Both the position numbers and the translations under genes were made by a program. From an uncultured Bacteroides sp. (GTDB lineage Bacteria; Bacteroidota; Bacteroidia; Bacteroidales; UBA11471), in assembly GCA_905210875.1 (NCBI GenBank), contig CAJLYN010000175.1:1-5028 (forward strand): a DNA stretch of 5,028 nt. The letters run 5' to 3'. This document shows, piece after piece, positions 1-5,028 of the stretch. A model generated the notes under the pieces. It was given only the letters and a program-made list of their open reading frames with translations, was not told the DNA's origin and did no database searches. How positions within the stretch are numbered: the stretch's first letter is position 1; each line of letters starts with the position of its first letter.

Positions 1-1940
1 GAGCCCATCAAAGCACGGTTGGCATCGTCATGCTCCAAGAATGGAATCAATGAAGCCGCAATTGAGGCAATCTGCGTAGGCGACACGTCCATCAGCGAAA
101 CCTCTTCGGGTGAAACGACAGGGAAGTCGGCATTCTGACGGGCCTTAACGCGAGAGTTGACAAAGGTACCATCGTCATTCAATGGGGCATTTCCTTGTGC
201 TATGATATGACCCTCTTCAACCTCGGCGGTCATATATTCTATGCCATTCTCAGAGAGATCCACCTTTCCGTCTTTAACCTTACGGTAAGGAGTCTCGATA
301 AATCCGAGGTCATTGATTTTGGCATAAACGCAAAGCGACGAAATAAGACCGATGTTAGGACCCTCAGGAGTCTCAATAGGACAAAGACGTCCGTAGTGCG
401 TATAGTGCACGTCGCGCACCTCAAATCCCGCACGCTCGCGAGAAAGTCCACCAGGGCCGAGTGCCGACATACGACGTTTGTGCGTCATCTCGGCCAGAGG
501 GTTGGTCTGGTCCATGAACTGCGAGAGAGCATTTGTTCCGAAGAAGGTGTTGATGACCGAAGATATGGTCTTCGCATTGATCAGGTCAATGGGGGTAAAC
601 ACCTCGTTGTCGCGCACATTCATGCGCTCACGAATGGTCCGTGACATACGTGCGAGACCTACGCCGAACTGATTGTAGAGTTGCTCTCCCACGGTGCGCA
701 CACGACGGTTGCTCAGGTGGTCGATATCATCGACATCGGTTTTGGAGTTGATAAGCTCTATCAGGTACTTGATAATGGCAATAATGTCTTCTTTGGTAAG
801 TACCTTTATATCGGGAGAAATAGATAAGTTGAGTTTCTTGTTGATACGGTAACGTCCTACTTCGCCGAGGTCGTAACGTTTTTCCGAGAAAAAGAGGTTG
901 GTAATGACCTCGCGGGCACTGGCATCATCGGCCGGCTCGGCATTACGCAACTGACGGTAAATGTATATAACGGCCTCTTTTTCAGAGTTACTCGGGTCTT
1001 TTTGCAACGTATTGTAGATAATGGCATAATCGGAGAGATTGTTTTCTTCCTTATGCAGGAGAATCGTGGGGACACCCGTCTCGAGAATCATGTCGATGTG
1101 CTGTTCTTCGAGCACGACCTCACGTTCTATAACCACTTCGTTGCGTTCGATAGAAACAACCTCGCCGGTATCCTCGTCGGCATAATCTTCTACCCATGTT
1201 CTCAACACGCGGGCGGCCAGACGACGACCGATAGCTTTCTTGAGGTTGGTCTTCGTTACTTTCATCTCTTCGGCCAGACCGAAGATTTCCAGAATGTCTT
1301 TATCGCTTTCAAAACCGATGGCACGTAACAGAGTCGTCACGGGCAGTTTCTTCTTGCGATCGATATAGGCATACATCACATTGTTGATGTCGGTGGCAAA
1401 CTCTATCCAAGAACCTTTGAATGGAATGATTCGCGCCGAATAAAGCTTGGTACCGTTGGCATGAATGCTTTGTCCGAAAAAGACGCCGGGAGAACGGTGC
1501 AACTGAGAGACGACAACACGCTCGGCACCGTTGATAACAAACGTACCCTTCTCGGTCATATAAGGAATGGGGCCGAGATAGACGTCTTGAATGACCGTAT
1601 CAAAATCTTCGTGATCGGGGTCGGTGCAATAAAGTTTGAGCTTGGCTTTCAGGGGCACACTGTATGTAAGACCGCGCTCCAAACACTCGTCAATCGTGTA
1701 ACGAGGCGGGTCGATATAATAGTCGAGAAATTCGAGGACAAAGTTGTTCCGGGTATCGGCGATAGGGAAATTCTCAGCAAAGACCTTATACAAGCCCTCA
1801 TTTTTACGTTTCTCGGGGGGTGTGTCGAGTTGCAAAAAGTCTTTGAACGACTTCAACTGCACTTCGAGGAAATCGGGATAAGGAAGAGGATTCTTTATCG
1901 AGGCAAAGTTTACCCGTGGTTTACCTATATTTTGAGACAT
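1..1940 (-). CDS. rpoB: DNA-directed RNA polymerase subunit beta, N-terminal 646 residues (runs off left edge)
   Basis: Beta subunit of the core RNA polymerase, forming one pincer and part of the active centre and the rifampicin pocket. The frame is open from the ATG at 1940 to the left edge, with 646 complete codons; about half of a protein usually near 1270 residues in Bacteroidales. Visible landmarks: the [15 protein letters not shown] block (about 141-155), the lobe region, [16 protein letters not shown] before the fork, the rifampicin region (about 468-497), and [16 protein letters not shown]. It ends at the [13 protein letters not shown] block. Relative to E. coli numbering the offset is 2 at V144 (E. 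coli V146) but 39 at D477 (D516), so about 37 residues of E. coli, probably its lineage-specific insertion in the lobe, are absent. No Shine-Dalgarno precedes the start; the leader is A/U-rich, as is usual in this phylum. It follows rplL after a 102-nt gap holding a probable attenuator. Identity is certain; rpoC is expected downstream, outside the window. Confidence 0.99.
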   Translation of the reverse strand, partial: MSQNIGKPRVNFASIKNPLPYPDFLEVQLKSFKDFLQLDTPPEKRKNEGLYKVFAENFPIADTRNNFVLEFLDYYIDPPRYTIDECLERGLTYSVPLKAKLKLYCTDPDHEDFDTVIQDVYLGPIPYMTEKGTFVINGAERVVVSQLHRSPGVFFGQSIHANGTKLYSARIIPFKGSWIEFATDINNVMYAYIDRKKKLPVTTLLRAIGFESDKDILEIFGLAEEMKVTKTNLKKAIGRRLAARVLRTWVEDYADEDTGEVVSIERNEVVIEREVVLEEQHIDMILETGVPTILLHKEENNLSDYAIIYNTLQKDPSNSEKEAVIYIYRQLRNAEPADDASAREVITNLFFSEKRYDLGEVGRYRINKKLNLSISPDIKVLTKEDIIAIIKYLIELINSKTDVDDIDHLSNRRVRTVGEQLYNQFGVGLARMSRTIRERMNVRDNEVFTPIDLINAKTISSVINTFFGTNALSQFMDQTNPLAEMTHKRRMSALGPGGLSRERAGFEVRDVHYTHYGRLCPIETPEGPNIGLISSLCVYAKINDLGFIETPYRKVKDGKVDLSENGIEYMTAEVEEGHIIAQGNAPLNDDGTFVNSRVKARQNADFPVVSPEEVSLMDVSPTQIASIAASLIPFLEHDDANRALMG

Positions 1941-1980
1941 TTGTCAGTGTTGGTTAATTGAACTTATAAATTATAGACAC

Positions 1981-2017
1981 AAAAAGGTAAAGAGGCCTCT
2001 GAAAAGGTCTCTTTACC
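1981..2017 (-). terminator. Probable intrinsic attenuator between rplL and rpoB
   Basis: Read on the minus strand, a hairpin at 2017-1986 has two 13-nt arms (GGTAAAGAGACCT and AGGCCTCTTTACC). They pair perfectly except for one A-C mismatch at the tenth position, and the loop is 6 nt (TTTCAG). It is followed at once by five U residues (1985-1981), then GUGUC. This is the layout of an intrinsic terminator with a short U-tract, lying inside the operon 40 nt before the rpoB start. E. coli has a partial terminator at the same place, which lowers rpoBC transcription relative to the ribosomal protein genes; the same role is inferred here. It could instead be an RNase processing site. Confidence 0.65.
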
Positions 2018-2022
2018 AAAAG

Positions 2023-2037
2023 TCCTGAATAACAGGA
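2023..2037 (-). other. Small inverted repeat just after the rplL stop codon
   Basis: A perfect 5-bp inverted repeat (TCCTG / CAGGA) with a 5-nt AT spacer lies between the rplL stop and the larger attenuator hairpin. A second, overlapping option pairs AATAACA (2028-2034) with TGTTATT (2041-2047), which would include the rplL stop codon. The two cannot form together. Either is weak alone; they may simply reflect AT-rich spacer sequence. Confidence 0.25.
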
Positions 2038-2042
2038 ATTTG

Positions 2043-2417
2043 TTATTTAAGTTCAACTTCAGCGCCGACTTCTTCGAGTACTTTTTTCAGCGCTTCAGCA
2101 TCGGCTTTGGCCAAACCTTCTTTGATGGTGTTAGGAGCACCGTCAACGAGATCTTTGGCTTCTTTCAGACCGAGGCCAGTGTGCTCTTTCACAGCCTTAA
2201 CAACTGCGAGTTTGTTAGCGCCAACACCTTTCAATACAACATCGAAAGAGGTTTTTTCTTCCTCAACAGCTGCACCAGCAGCGGCGGGAGCAGCAACAGC
2301 AACTGCTGCAGCGGCGGGTTCAATGCCATACTCCTCTTTGAGGATCTGAGCCAACTCGTTTACTTCTTTTACGGTCAGGTTTACCAATTGTTCTGCAAAA
2401 GCTTTCAAATCTGCCAT
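2043..2417 (-). CDS. rplL: 50S ribosomal protein L7/L12 (bL12)
   Basis: Multicopy acidic stalk protein of the large subunit; dimers bind the L10 C-terminal helix and recruit and stimulate the GTPase factors (EF-Tu, EF-G, IF2). At 124 residues it is normal length. The N-terminal dimerisation domain spans about 1-33, followed by an Ala/Val/Pro-rich flexible hinge (about 34-52) and a short acidic EEE linker. The globular C-terminal domain (about 54-124) carries the conserved [20 protein letters not shown] helix pair that contacts factors. The hinge DNA holds an 11-bp direct repeat at a 30-bp period. The start is placed at [11 protein letters not shown], the usual family start. The 48-nt leader after rplJ is A/U-rich with no Shine-Dalgarno; translation probably depends on an unstructured A-rich start region (CGAAAATG). 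L12 is needed at four or more copies per ribosome, so this leader must support high initiation. Confidence 0.99.
   Translation of the reverse strand: MADLKAFAEQLVNLTVKEVNELAQILKEEYGIEPAAAAVAVAAPAAAGAAVEEEKTSFDVVLKGVGANKLAVVKAVKEHTGLGLKEAKDLVDGAPNTIKEGLAKADAEALKKVLEEVGAEVELK
2278..2318 (-). repeat. 11-bp direct repeat in the rplL hinge
   Basis: GCAGCGGCGGG (plus-strand reading) occurs at 2278-2288 and again at 2308-2318, exactly 30 bp (10 codons) apart and in frame. Both copies encode Pro-Ala-Ala-type hinge residues. This suggests the hinge can change length in 10-codon steps by slippage or recombination, though codon bias on a low-complexity Ala/Pro stretch could produce it by chance. Confidence 0.5.
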
Positions 2418-2433
2418 TTTCGTATAGTTTAAT

Positions 2434-2455
2434 TGTTATTTTACTTCTGTTATTT
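2434..2455 (-). repeat. Repeated AAATAACA motif in the rplL leader
   Basis: On the minus strand AAATAACA occurs twice in the 48-nt rplJ-rplL spacer, at 2455-2448 and 2441-2434, with a 14-nt period. A third copy covers the rplL stop codon (2048-2041). The spacer is very AT-rich, so chance is a real explanation. If functional it might help keep the start region unstructured or bind a protein. Confidence 0.3.
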
Positions 2456-2465
2456 GTAAAAAGGG

Positions 2466-2978
2466 TTATCGTTCTGATAGAGTTTGCAACACTCCGTGGA
2501 GGGTAGAACCGCCAGACTGCAAAGCCGAAACAACGTTCTTGACAGGCGATTGCAGCAATGCAATGACGTCGGCGATAAGTTCGTTCTTGCTCTTGATAGC
2601 TACCAAAGCATCGAGTTGATCAGCTCCATAGAAGCTTTCTTCTACATAGGCTGCTTTGAAACCCAGTTGACTGTTGTCTTTCATGAAAGACTTAATCAAT
2701 TTGGCAGGAGCATTACCTGTGTTGGAGAGCATCAATGTTGTAGAGCCTTTCAAGCTACCGAAAAGTGATGAATAATCGGTATCGAGGCTTTCCATAGCTT
2801 TTTTCAGCAAGGTATTTTTTACAACCAGCAATTTGATGTCGTTTTTGTAGCATTCACGGCGCAGATTGGAGGTTTTCTCGGCATTCAACGCAGTGGTCTC
2901 GGTCAAATATACGTGGGTGTATTCTTTAAGAGTGGCAGTAATCTGCTCGATTACGGTGGCTTTATCTTCCTTTCTCAT
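2466..2978 (-). CDS. rplJ: 50S ribosomal protein L10 (uL10)
   Basis: Base of the ribosomal factor-binding stalk: its N-terminal domain binds 23S rRNA together with L11, and its C-terminal helix holds L7/L12 dimers. The protein has 170 residues, near the usual 165-175. Seen: the N-terminal helix MRKEDKATVIEQI, the conserved VVKNTLLKKA block (about 52-61), the LKGSTTLML segment (about 77-85), and a C-terminal amphipathic helix (about 145-170) that would carry the L12 sites. The start at 2978 is well supported by a strong Shine-Dalgarno, AAAGGAG, 8 nt upstream and overlapping the rplA stop codon. The rplA gap of only 14 nt implies translational coupling and leaves no room for the long structured L10 leader known from E. 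coli and Bacillus. rplL follows after 48 nt. Confidence 0.99.
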   Translation of the reverse strand: MRKEDKATVIEQITATLKEYTHVYLTETTALNAEKTSNLRRECYKNDIKLLVVKNTLLKKAMESLDTDYSSLFGSLKGSTTLMLSNTGNAPAKLIKSFMKDNSQLGFKAAYVEESFYGADQLDALVAIKSKNELIADVIALLQSPVKNVVSALQSGGSTLHGVLQTLSER

Positions 2979-2986
2979 AATTCGGT

Positions 2987-2992
2987 CTCCTT
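2987..2992 (-). promoter_or_regulatory. Strong Shine-Dalgarno for rplJ
   Basis: AAGGAG, extendable by a further A to seven bases matching the anti-Shine-Dalgarno, lies 8 nt before the rplJ ATG. The extension enters the rplA TAA stop codon (2995-2993), so ribosomes terminating on rplA are directly over it. Such a match is unusual for Bacteroidota genes. Confidence 0.8.
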
Positions 2993-3691
2993 TTAAATCT
3001 CATCTACAGATTTGGGTTCGATCTTGATACCGGGGCTCATCGTACTCGAAAGATATATACTCTTCATGTAAGTACCTTTGGCGGTAGCAGGTTTCAGCTT
3101 GTTCAGCATCGCAATAAACTCTTTTGCATTCTCGCGAATCTGATCGGCGCTGAAAGATATCTTACCGATAGAGGTGTGAACGATACCGTTTTTATCGACT
3201 TTGAAATCGATTTTACCCTGTTTTACTTCTTTCACAGCTTTGCCAACTTCGTTGGTCACGGTTCCACTCTTGGGGTTAGGCATGAGGCCACGGGGACCCA
3301 GTACACGACCCAGAGCACCGATTTTACCCATCACTGAGGGTTGGGTAATGATTACATCTACATCGGTCCAACCACCTTTGATTTTGTCGATATATTCATC
3401 GAGACCTACATAGTCGGCTCCGGCAGCCTTAGCATCTGCTTCCTGGTCAGGAGTACACAAGGCAAGTACACGCACTTGTTTACCTGTTCCATGAGGCAAC
3501 GACACAACGCCGCGTACCATCTGATTGGCTTTACGAGGATCGACACCCAGACGGACATCGATATCTACCGAAGCATCAAACTTGGTAAAGGTGACATCCT
3601 TCACCAGTTGAGCAGCTTCTTTCAGTGAATAGGTTTTCCCTGCTTCAATTTTCTCGGAAGCCAACTTTTGATTTTTTGTCAGTTTACTCAT
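2993..3691 (-). CDS. rplA: 50S ribosomal protein L1 (uL1)
   Basis: Protein of the mobile L1 stalk, which binds 23S rRNA helices 76-78 and helps release deacylated tRNA from the E site. In many bacteria it also represses its own operon by binding the rplK leader. It has 232 residues (E. coli 234). The two-domain fold is visible: domain I in two segments (about 1-66 and 160-232), with domain II between. The L1 signature, [20 protein letters not shown] then [13 protein letters not shown], spans about 114-146. The rRNA-contacting start of domain I ([21 protein letters not shown], about 37-57) is intact. The gene begins 15 nt after rplK with no Shine-Dalgarno; a 10-bp perfect palindrome, TTCAATTGAA (3701-3692), abuts the ATG. 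Its stop codon overlaps the Shine-Dalgarno of rplJ. Confidence 0.99.
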   Translation of the reverse strand: MSKLTKNQKLASEKIEAGKTYSLKEAAQLVKDVTFTKFDASVDIDVRLGVDPRKANQMVRGVVSLPHGTGKQVRVLALCTPDQEADAKAAGADYVGLDEYIDKIKGGWTDVDVIITQPSVMGKIGALGRVLGPRGLMPNPKSGTVTNEVGKAVKEVKQGKIDFKVDKNGIVHTSIGKISFSADQIRENAKEFIAMLNKLKPATAKGTYMKSIYLSSTMSPGIKIEPKSVDEI

Positions 3692-3706
3692 TTCAATTGA
3701 AGTTTA

Positions 3707-4150
3707 TTAGTTATTGGTCGGGAATTCCCCACTTATGGATATACCCATACTTCTCGCTGTTCCGGCAACCATTTTCATGGCCGATTCCAAAGTGAAGCAG
3801 TTCAGGTCGACCATCTTGTCTTGGGCAATGGTCTTTACTTGTTCCCAGGTAATGGTAGCCACTTTCTTACGGTTAGGCTCAGCCGAACCGCTCTTAATCT
3901 TAGAGGCTTCCAGCAACTGGATGGCAACGGGCGGGGTTTTAACAACAAAATCAAACGATTTGTCGCTGTAATAGGTAATGATTACAGGCAACACCTTTCC
4001 TGCCTTGTCCTGAGTACGGGCATTGAATTGCTTGCAAAACTCCATGATATTGATACCCTTGGAACCAAGAGCGGGACCTACGGGAGGAGAGGGGTTTGCT
4101 GCACCACCTTTGATCTGCAATTTGATTTGTCCAGCAATTTCTTTAGCCAT
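3707..4150 (-). CDS. rplK: 50S ribosomal protein L11 (uL11)
   Basis: Stalk-base protein that binds the GTPase-associated centre of 23S rRNA (helices 43-44) with L10. It takes part in factor binding, RelA activation by stalled ribosomes, and thiostrepton action. The 147 residues compare with 142 in E. coli. The N-terminal domain starts [13 protein letters not shown] and has the proline-rich [11 protein letters not shown] segment (19-29) where thiopeptides bind, with P22, P23 and P26 all kept; [14 protein letters not shown] follows. The C-terminal rRNA-binding domain includes [13 protein letters not shown] (about 85-97) and ends with the conserved GTARSMGI (130-137) plus a short tail. The start is fixed by the family N-terminus. 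The leader has no Shine-Dalgarno. A possible promoter lies in the 59-nt gap after nusG, the largest spacer upstream of the ribosomal protein genes here. Confidence 0.99.
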   Translation of the reverse strand: MAKEIAGQIKLQIKGGAANPSPPVGPALGSKGINIMEFCKQFNARTQDKAGKVLPVIITYYSDKSFDFVVKTPPVAIQLLEASKIKSGSAEPNRKKVATITWEQVKTIAQDKMVDLNCFTLESAMKMVAGTARSMGISISGEFPTNN

Positions 4151-4177
4151 TTGTTTACATTTTTGATTGTTATATCC

Positions 4178-4208
4178 GAAAGATAAGCCCTATGCGTAAC
4201 ATCACAAG
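4178..4208 (-). promoter_or_regulatory. Candidate Bacteroides-type promoter for rplK
   Basis: On the minus strand, CTTG (4208-4205) and TATCTTTC (4185-4178) are separated by exactly 19 nt. The Bacteroides housekeeping consensus is TTTG at -33, 19-21 nt, then TAnnTTTG at -7, so three of four and five of six defined positions match. Transcription would start around 4170-4173, giving a leader of roughly 20 nt for rplK. E. coli also has a separate promoter before rplK. Matches of this quality arise by chance in AT-rich DNA, so this is a hypothesis. Confidence 0.35.
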
Positions 4209-4209
4209 A

Positions 4210-4749
4210 CTATTCTTTCTCTACTTGCATGAATCCCAATTCCAACGGCGTTTTCCGTCCGAATATCTTAACCATGACTTTGAGCTTTTTCTTCTCATTG
4301 TTCACCTCTTCGATGACACCGCTAAAACCATTGAAAGGGCCATAAGTAACTTTCACAGTTTCTCCTACAACATAGGGAATCATTACTTCGTCGGCCTCCT
4401 GAATGGCATCGACTGCGCCCAACATACGGTTGACTTCGGATTGTCTCAAAGGATCGGGATTGGTTGTCCCGCCCAAAAATCCGATAACATTTGTCGTGTT
4501 GCGCAACCGATGGGCTACTTCACCTACAAGGGTCGCTTCGACCAAGACATAACCGGGATAGAGATTTCTCTCTTTGGTTATCTTCTTGCCGTTGCGCACC
4601 GAATAAACTTTCTCGGTGGGAATCAACACCTGATAAACAAAATCGCCGAGGTCGGTATTCTTGATTTCAGCATCAAGATATTCCTTAACTTTCGCTTCTT
4701 TACCGCTTATGGCACGCAAAACGTACCAGCCTCTTTTCGTATCAGACAT
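4210..4749 (-). CDS. nusG: Transcription termination/antitermination factor NusG
   Basis: General elongation factor that binds the beta-prime clamp helices and beta lobe of RNA polymerase. Its KOW domain contacts ribosomal protein S10 or Rho, linking transcription to translation or termination. It has 179 residues (E. coli 181). The NGN domain (about 6-110) begins GWYVLRAISGKEAKVKEYL and has the conserved RNLYPGYVLVEA (61-72). After a linker, the KOW domain (about 126-177) shows VGETVKVTYGPFNGFSG then the closing LGFMQVEK. It is the housekeeping NusG, judging by location and length, not a capsule-specific UpxY-type paralogue. The start at 4749 is supported by a GGAGG Shine-Dalgarno 7 nt upstream. 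It lies 15 nt after secE, the usual partner in bacteria. Confidence 0.99.
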   Translation of the reverse strand: MSDTKRGWYVLRAISGKEAKVKEYLDAEIKNTDLGDFVYQVLIPTEKVYSVRNGKKITKERNLYPGYVLVEATLVGEVAHRLRNTTNVIGFLGGTTNPDPLRQSEVNRMLGAVDAIQEADEVMIPYVVGETVKVTYGPFNGFSGVIEEVNNEKKKLKVMVKIFGRKTPLELGFMQVEKE

Positions 4750-4755
4750 GAAAGA

Positions 4756-4761
4756 CCCTCC
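4756..4761 (-). promoter_or_regulatory. Strong Shine-Dalgarno for nusG
   Basis: GGAGGG lies in the 15-nt secE-nusG spacer with its GGAGG core 7 nt before the nusG ATG, ideal spacing for anti-Shine-Dalgarno pairing. It is notable because most other genes in this window have none. Confidence 0.75.
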
Positions 4762-4764
4762 GAA

Positions 4765-4959
4765 TTAGAAAATTTTTTCGTAGATAAATTCCATGAGATG
4801 CTCAAAGACCTGATCCATCGCAAAAATAACTATGGCAATAACAAGGGAAGCAAACATAACTACCACAGCACTGTTGCTCAGTTCTGCCCGCGTGGGCCAG
4901 GATACTTTATGAACGAGTTCGTTGTACGACTCCTTTATATCTGCAAGTATTTTTTTCAT
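4765..4959 (-). CDS. secE: Preprotein translocase subunit SecE
   Basis: Essential small subunit of the SecYEG protein-conducting channel in the inner membrane; it clamps SecY. The 64-residue form has a single transmembrane segment, as in most bacteria (E. coli, with three segments, is the exception). Seen: an amphipathic N-terminal helix (about 2-17) lying on the membrane surface, the conserved KVSWPTRAEL hinge (18-27), then a hydrophobic segment (about 30-49: SAVVVMFASLVIAIVIFAMD) and a short C-terminal tail. The start at 4959 (MKKILADIKESYNEL) is chosen from the family N-terminus. An in-frame ATG at 5004 would add 15 residues but lies inside the tRNA-Trp gene, so it is rejected. The start is only 15 nt after the tRNA, with an A-rich leader and no clear Shine-Dalgarno. 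Confidence 0.97.
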   Translation of the reverse strand: MKKILADIKESYNELVHKVSWPTRAELSNSAVVVMFASLVIAIVIFAMDQVFEHLMEFIYEKIF

Positions 4960-4974
4960 TTTTTCCAGAGTTAG

Positions 4975-5028
4975 CACGGGTCGAGAGACTCGAACTCCCG
5001 ACACCTGGTTTTGGAGACCAGTGCTCTA
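4975..5028 (-). tRNA. trnW: tRNA-Trp (anticodon CCA), 5' end truncated by the window
   Basis: The last 54 nt of a tryptophan tRNA. Read on the minus strand: the end of the D-arm (GAGC), anticodon arm CTGGT-CTCCAAA-ACCAG with five pairs and anticodon CCA at 5014-5012, a 5-nt variable loop (GTGTC), and T-arm GGGAG-TTCGAGT-CTCTC with one G-U pair. The acceptor 3' strand GACCCGT and discriminator G at 4975 follow. The next bases are CTA, so the 3' CCA is not encoded and must be added by the CCA enzyme. The acceptor 5' strand and most of the D-arm lie beyond the right edge. In related genomes a tuf gene usually precedes it and it is co-transcribed with secE. Confidence 0.95.

Noticed and set aside
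195..672. Plus-strand open frames opposite the rifampicin region of rpoB
   Set aside because: They lie wholly within conserved rpoB coding sequence and look like artefacts of its codon use.
1461..1961. Plus-strand open frame of 166 codons opposite the rpoB start
   Set aside because: A shadow of the highly conserved rpoB frame; no recognisable protein features.
1957..1975. TATAATTTATAAG before rpoB as a promoter
   Set aside because: It resembles an E. coli -10 box, but there is no Bacteroides TAnnTTTG and no TTTG at 19-21 nt upstream; AT-rich spacer is enough to explain it.
3692..3701. 10-bp palindrome TTCAATTGAA next to the rplA start as an operator
   Set aside because: It is inside an operon, has no loop to form a hairpin, and is AT-rich enough to arise by chance.
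4151..4209. L1-binding autoregulatory site in the rplK leader
   Set aside because: Only a GATG and a weak 4-bp stem are visible; I could not build the asymmetric loop that L1 recognises. A covariance search of this gap would decide.
4192..4974. Long open frame (260 codons) on the plus strand opposite nusG and secE
   Set aside because: It is antisense to two certain genes, resembles no family I know, and its codon pattern is the mirror of the real frames.
4960..5004. Upstream in-frame ATG that would add 15 residues to SecE
   Set aside because: It lies inside the tRNA-Trp gene, and the added residues are translated tRNA sequence unlike any SecE N-terminus.
1..5028. Mobile elements, CRISPR arrays, or a novel system
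   Set aside because: Every stretch is accounted for by intact core genes and short spacers; no terminal repeats, foreign genes or spacer-repeat arrays are seen.

Overview
The window is a housekeeping region from a Bacteroidota genome, almost certainly order Bacteroidales: the classic secE-nusG-rplKAJL-rpoB cluster with a tRNA-Trp in front. All of it is encoded on the minus strand, so transcription runs from the right end (5028) to the left end (1). Three things point to Bacteroidales. The RpoB and L7/L12 proteins closely resemble the Bacteroides forms as I remember them (for example the RpoB start at residues 11-24 and the [22 protein letters not shown] stretch). Most start codons sit behind A-rich leaders with no Shine-Dalgarno sequence. 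The tRNA gene lacks an encoded CCA. I cannot fix the genus.

Layout in transcription order: 3' part of tRNA-Trp(CCA) (5028-4975, its 5' third lies outside the window); secE (4959-4765); nusG (4749-4210); rplK (4150-3707); rplA (3691-2993); rplJ (2978-2466); rplL (2417-2043); and the first 646 codons of rpoB (1940 to the left edge). The gaps are 15, 15, 59, 15, 14, 48 and 102 nt. All reading frames are intact. The only gaps with room for control elements are nusG-rplK (a candidate Bacteroides-type promoter), rplJ-rplL (an A/U-rich leader) and rplL-rpoB (a strong hairpin with a U-tract that looks like a transcription attenuator). No stretch longer than about 100 bases lacks a gene.

The genes share one theme, making and steering the gene-expression machinery. 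L11, L1, L10 and L7/L12 build the 50S L1 stalk and the factor-binding stalk. RpoB is the beta subunit of RNA polymerase. NusG acts on elongating polymerase and links it to ribosomes or Rho. SecE is a core part of the SecYEG translocon.

I found no new biological system. What deserves a second look is regulatory: the rplL-rpoB attenuator, two clear Shine-Dalgarno sequences (rplJ, nusG) in a phylum that mostly does without them, the candidate rplK promoter, the very short secE leader left by tRNA processing, and the lack of space for a classical L10 autoregulatory leader.
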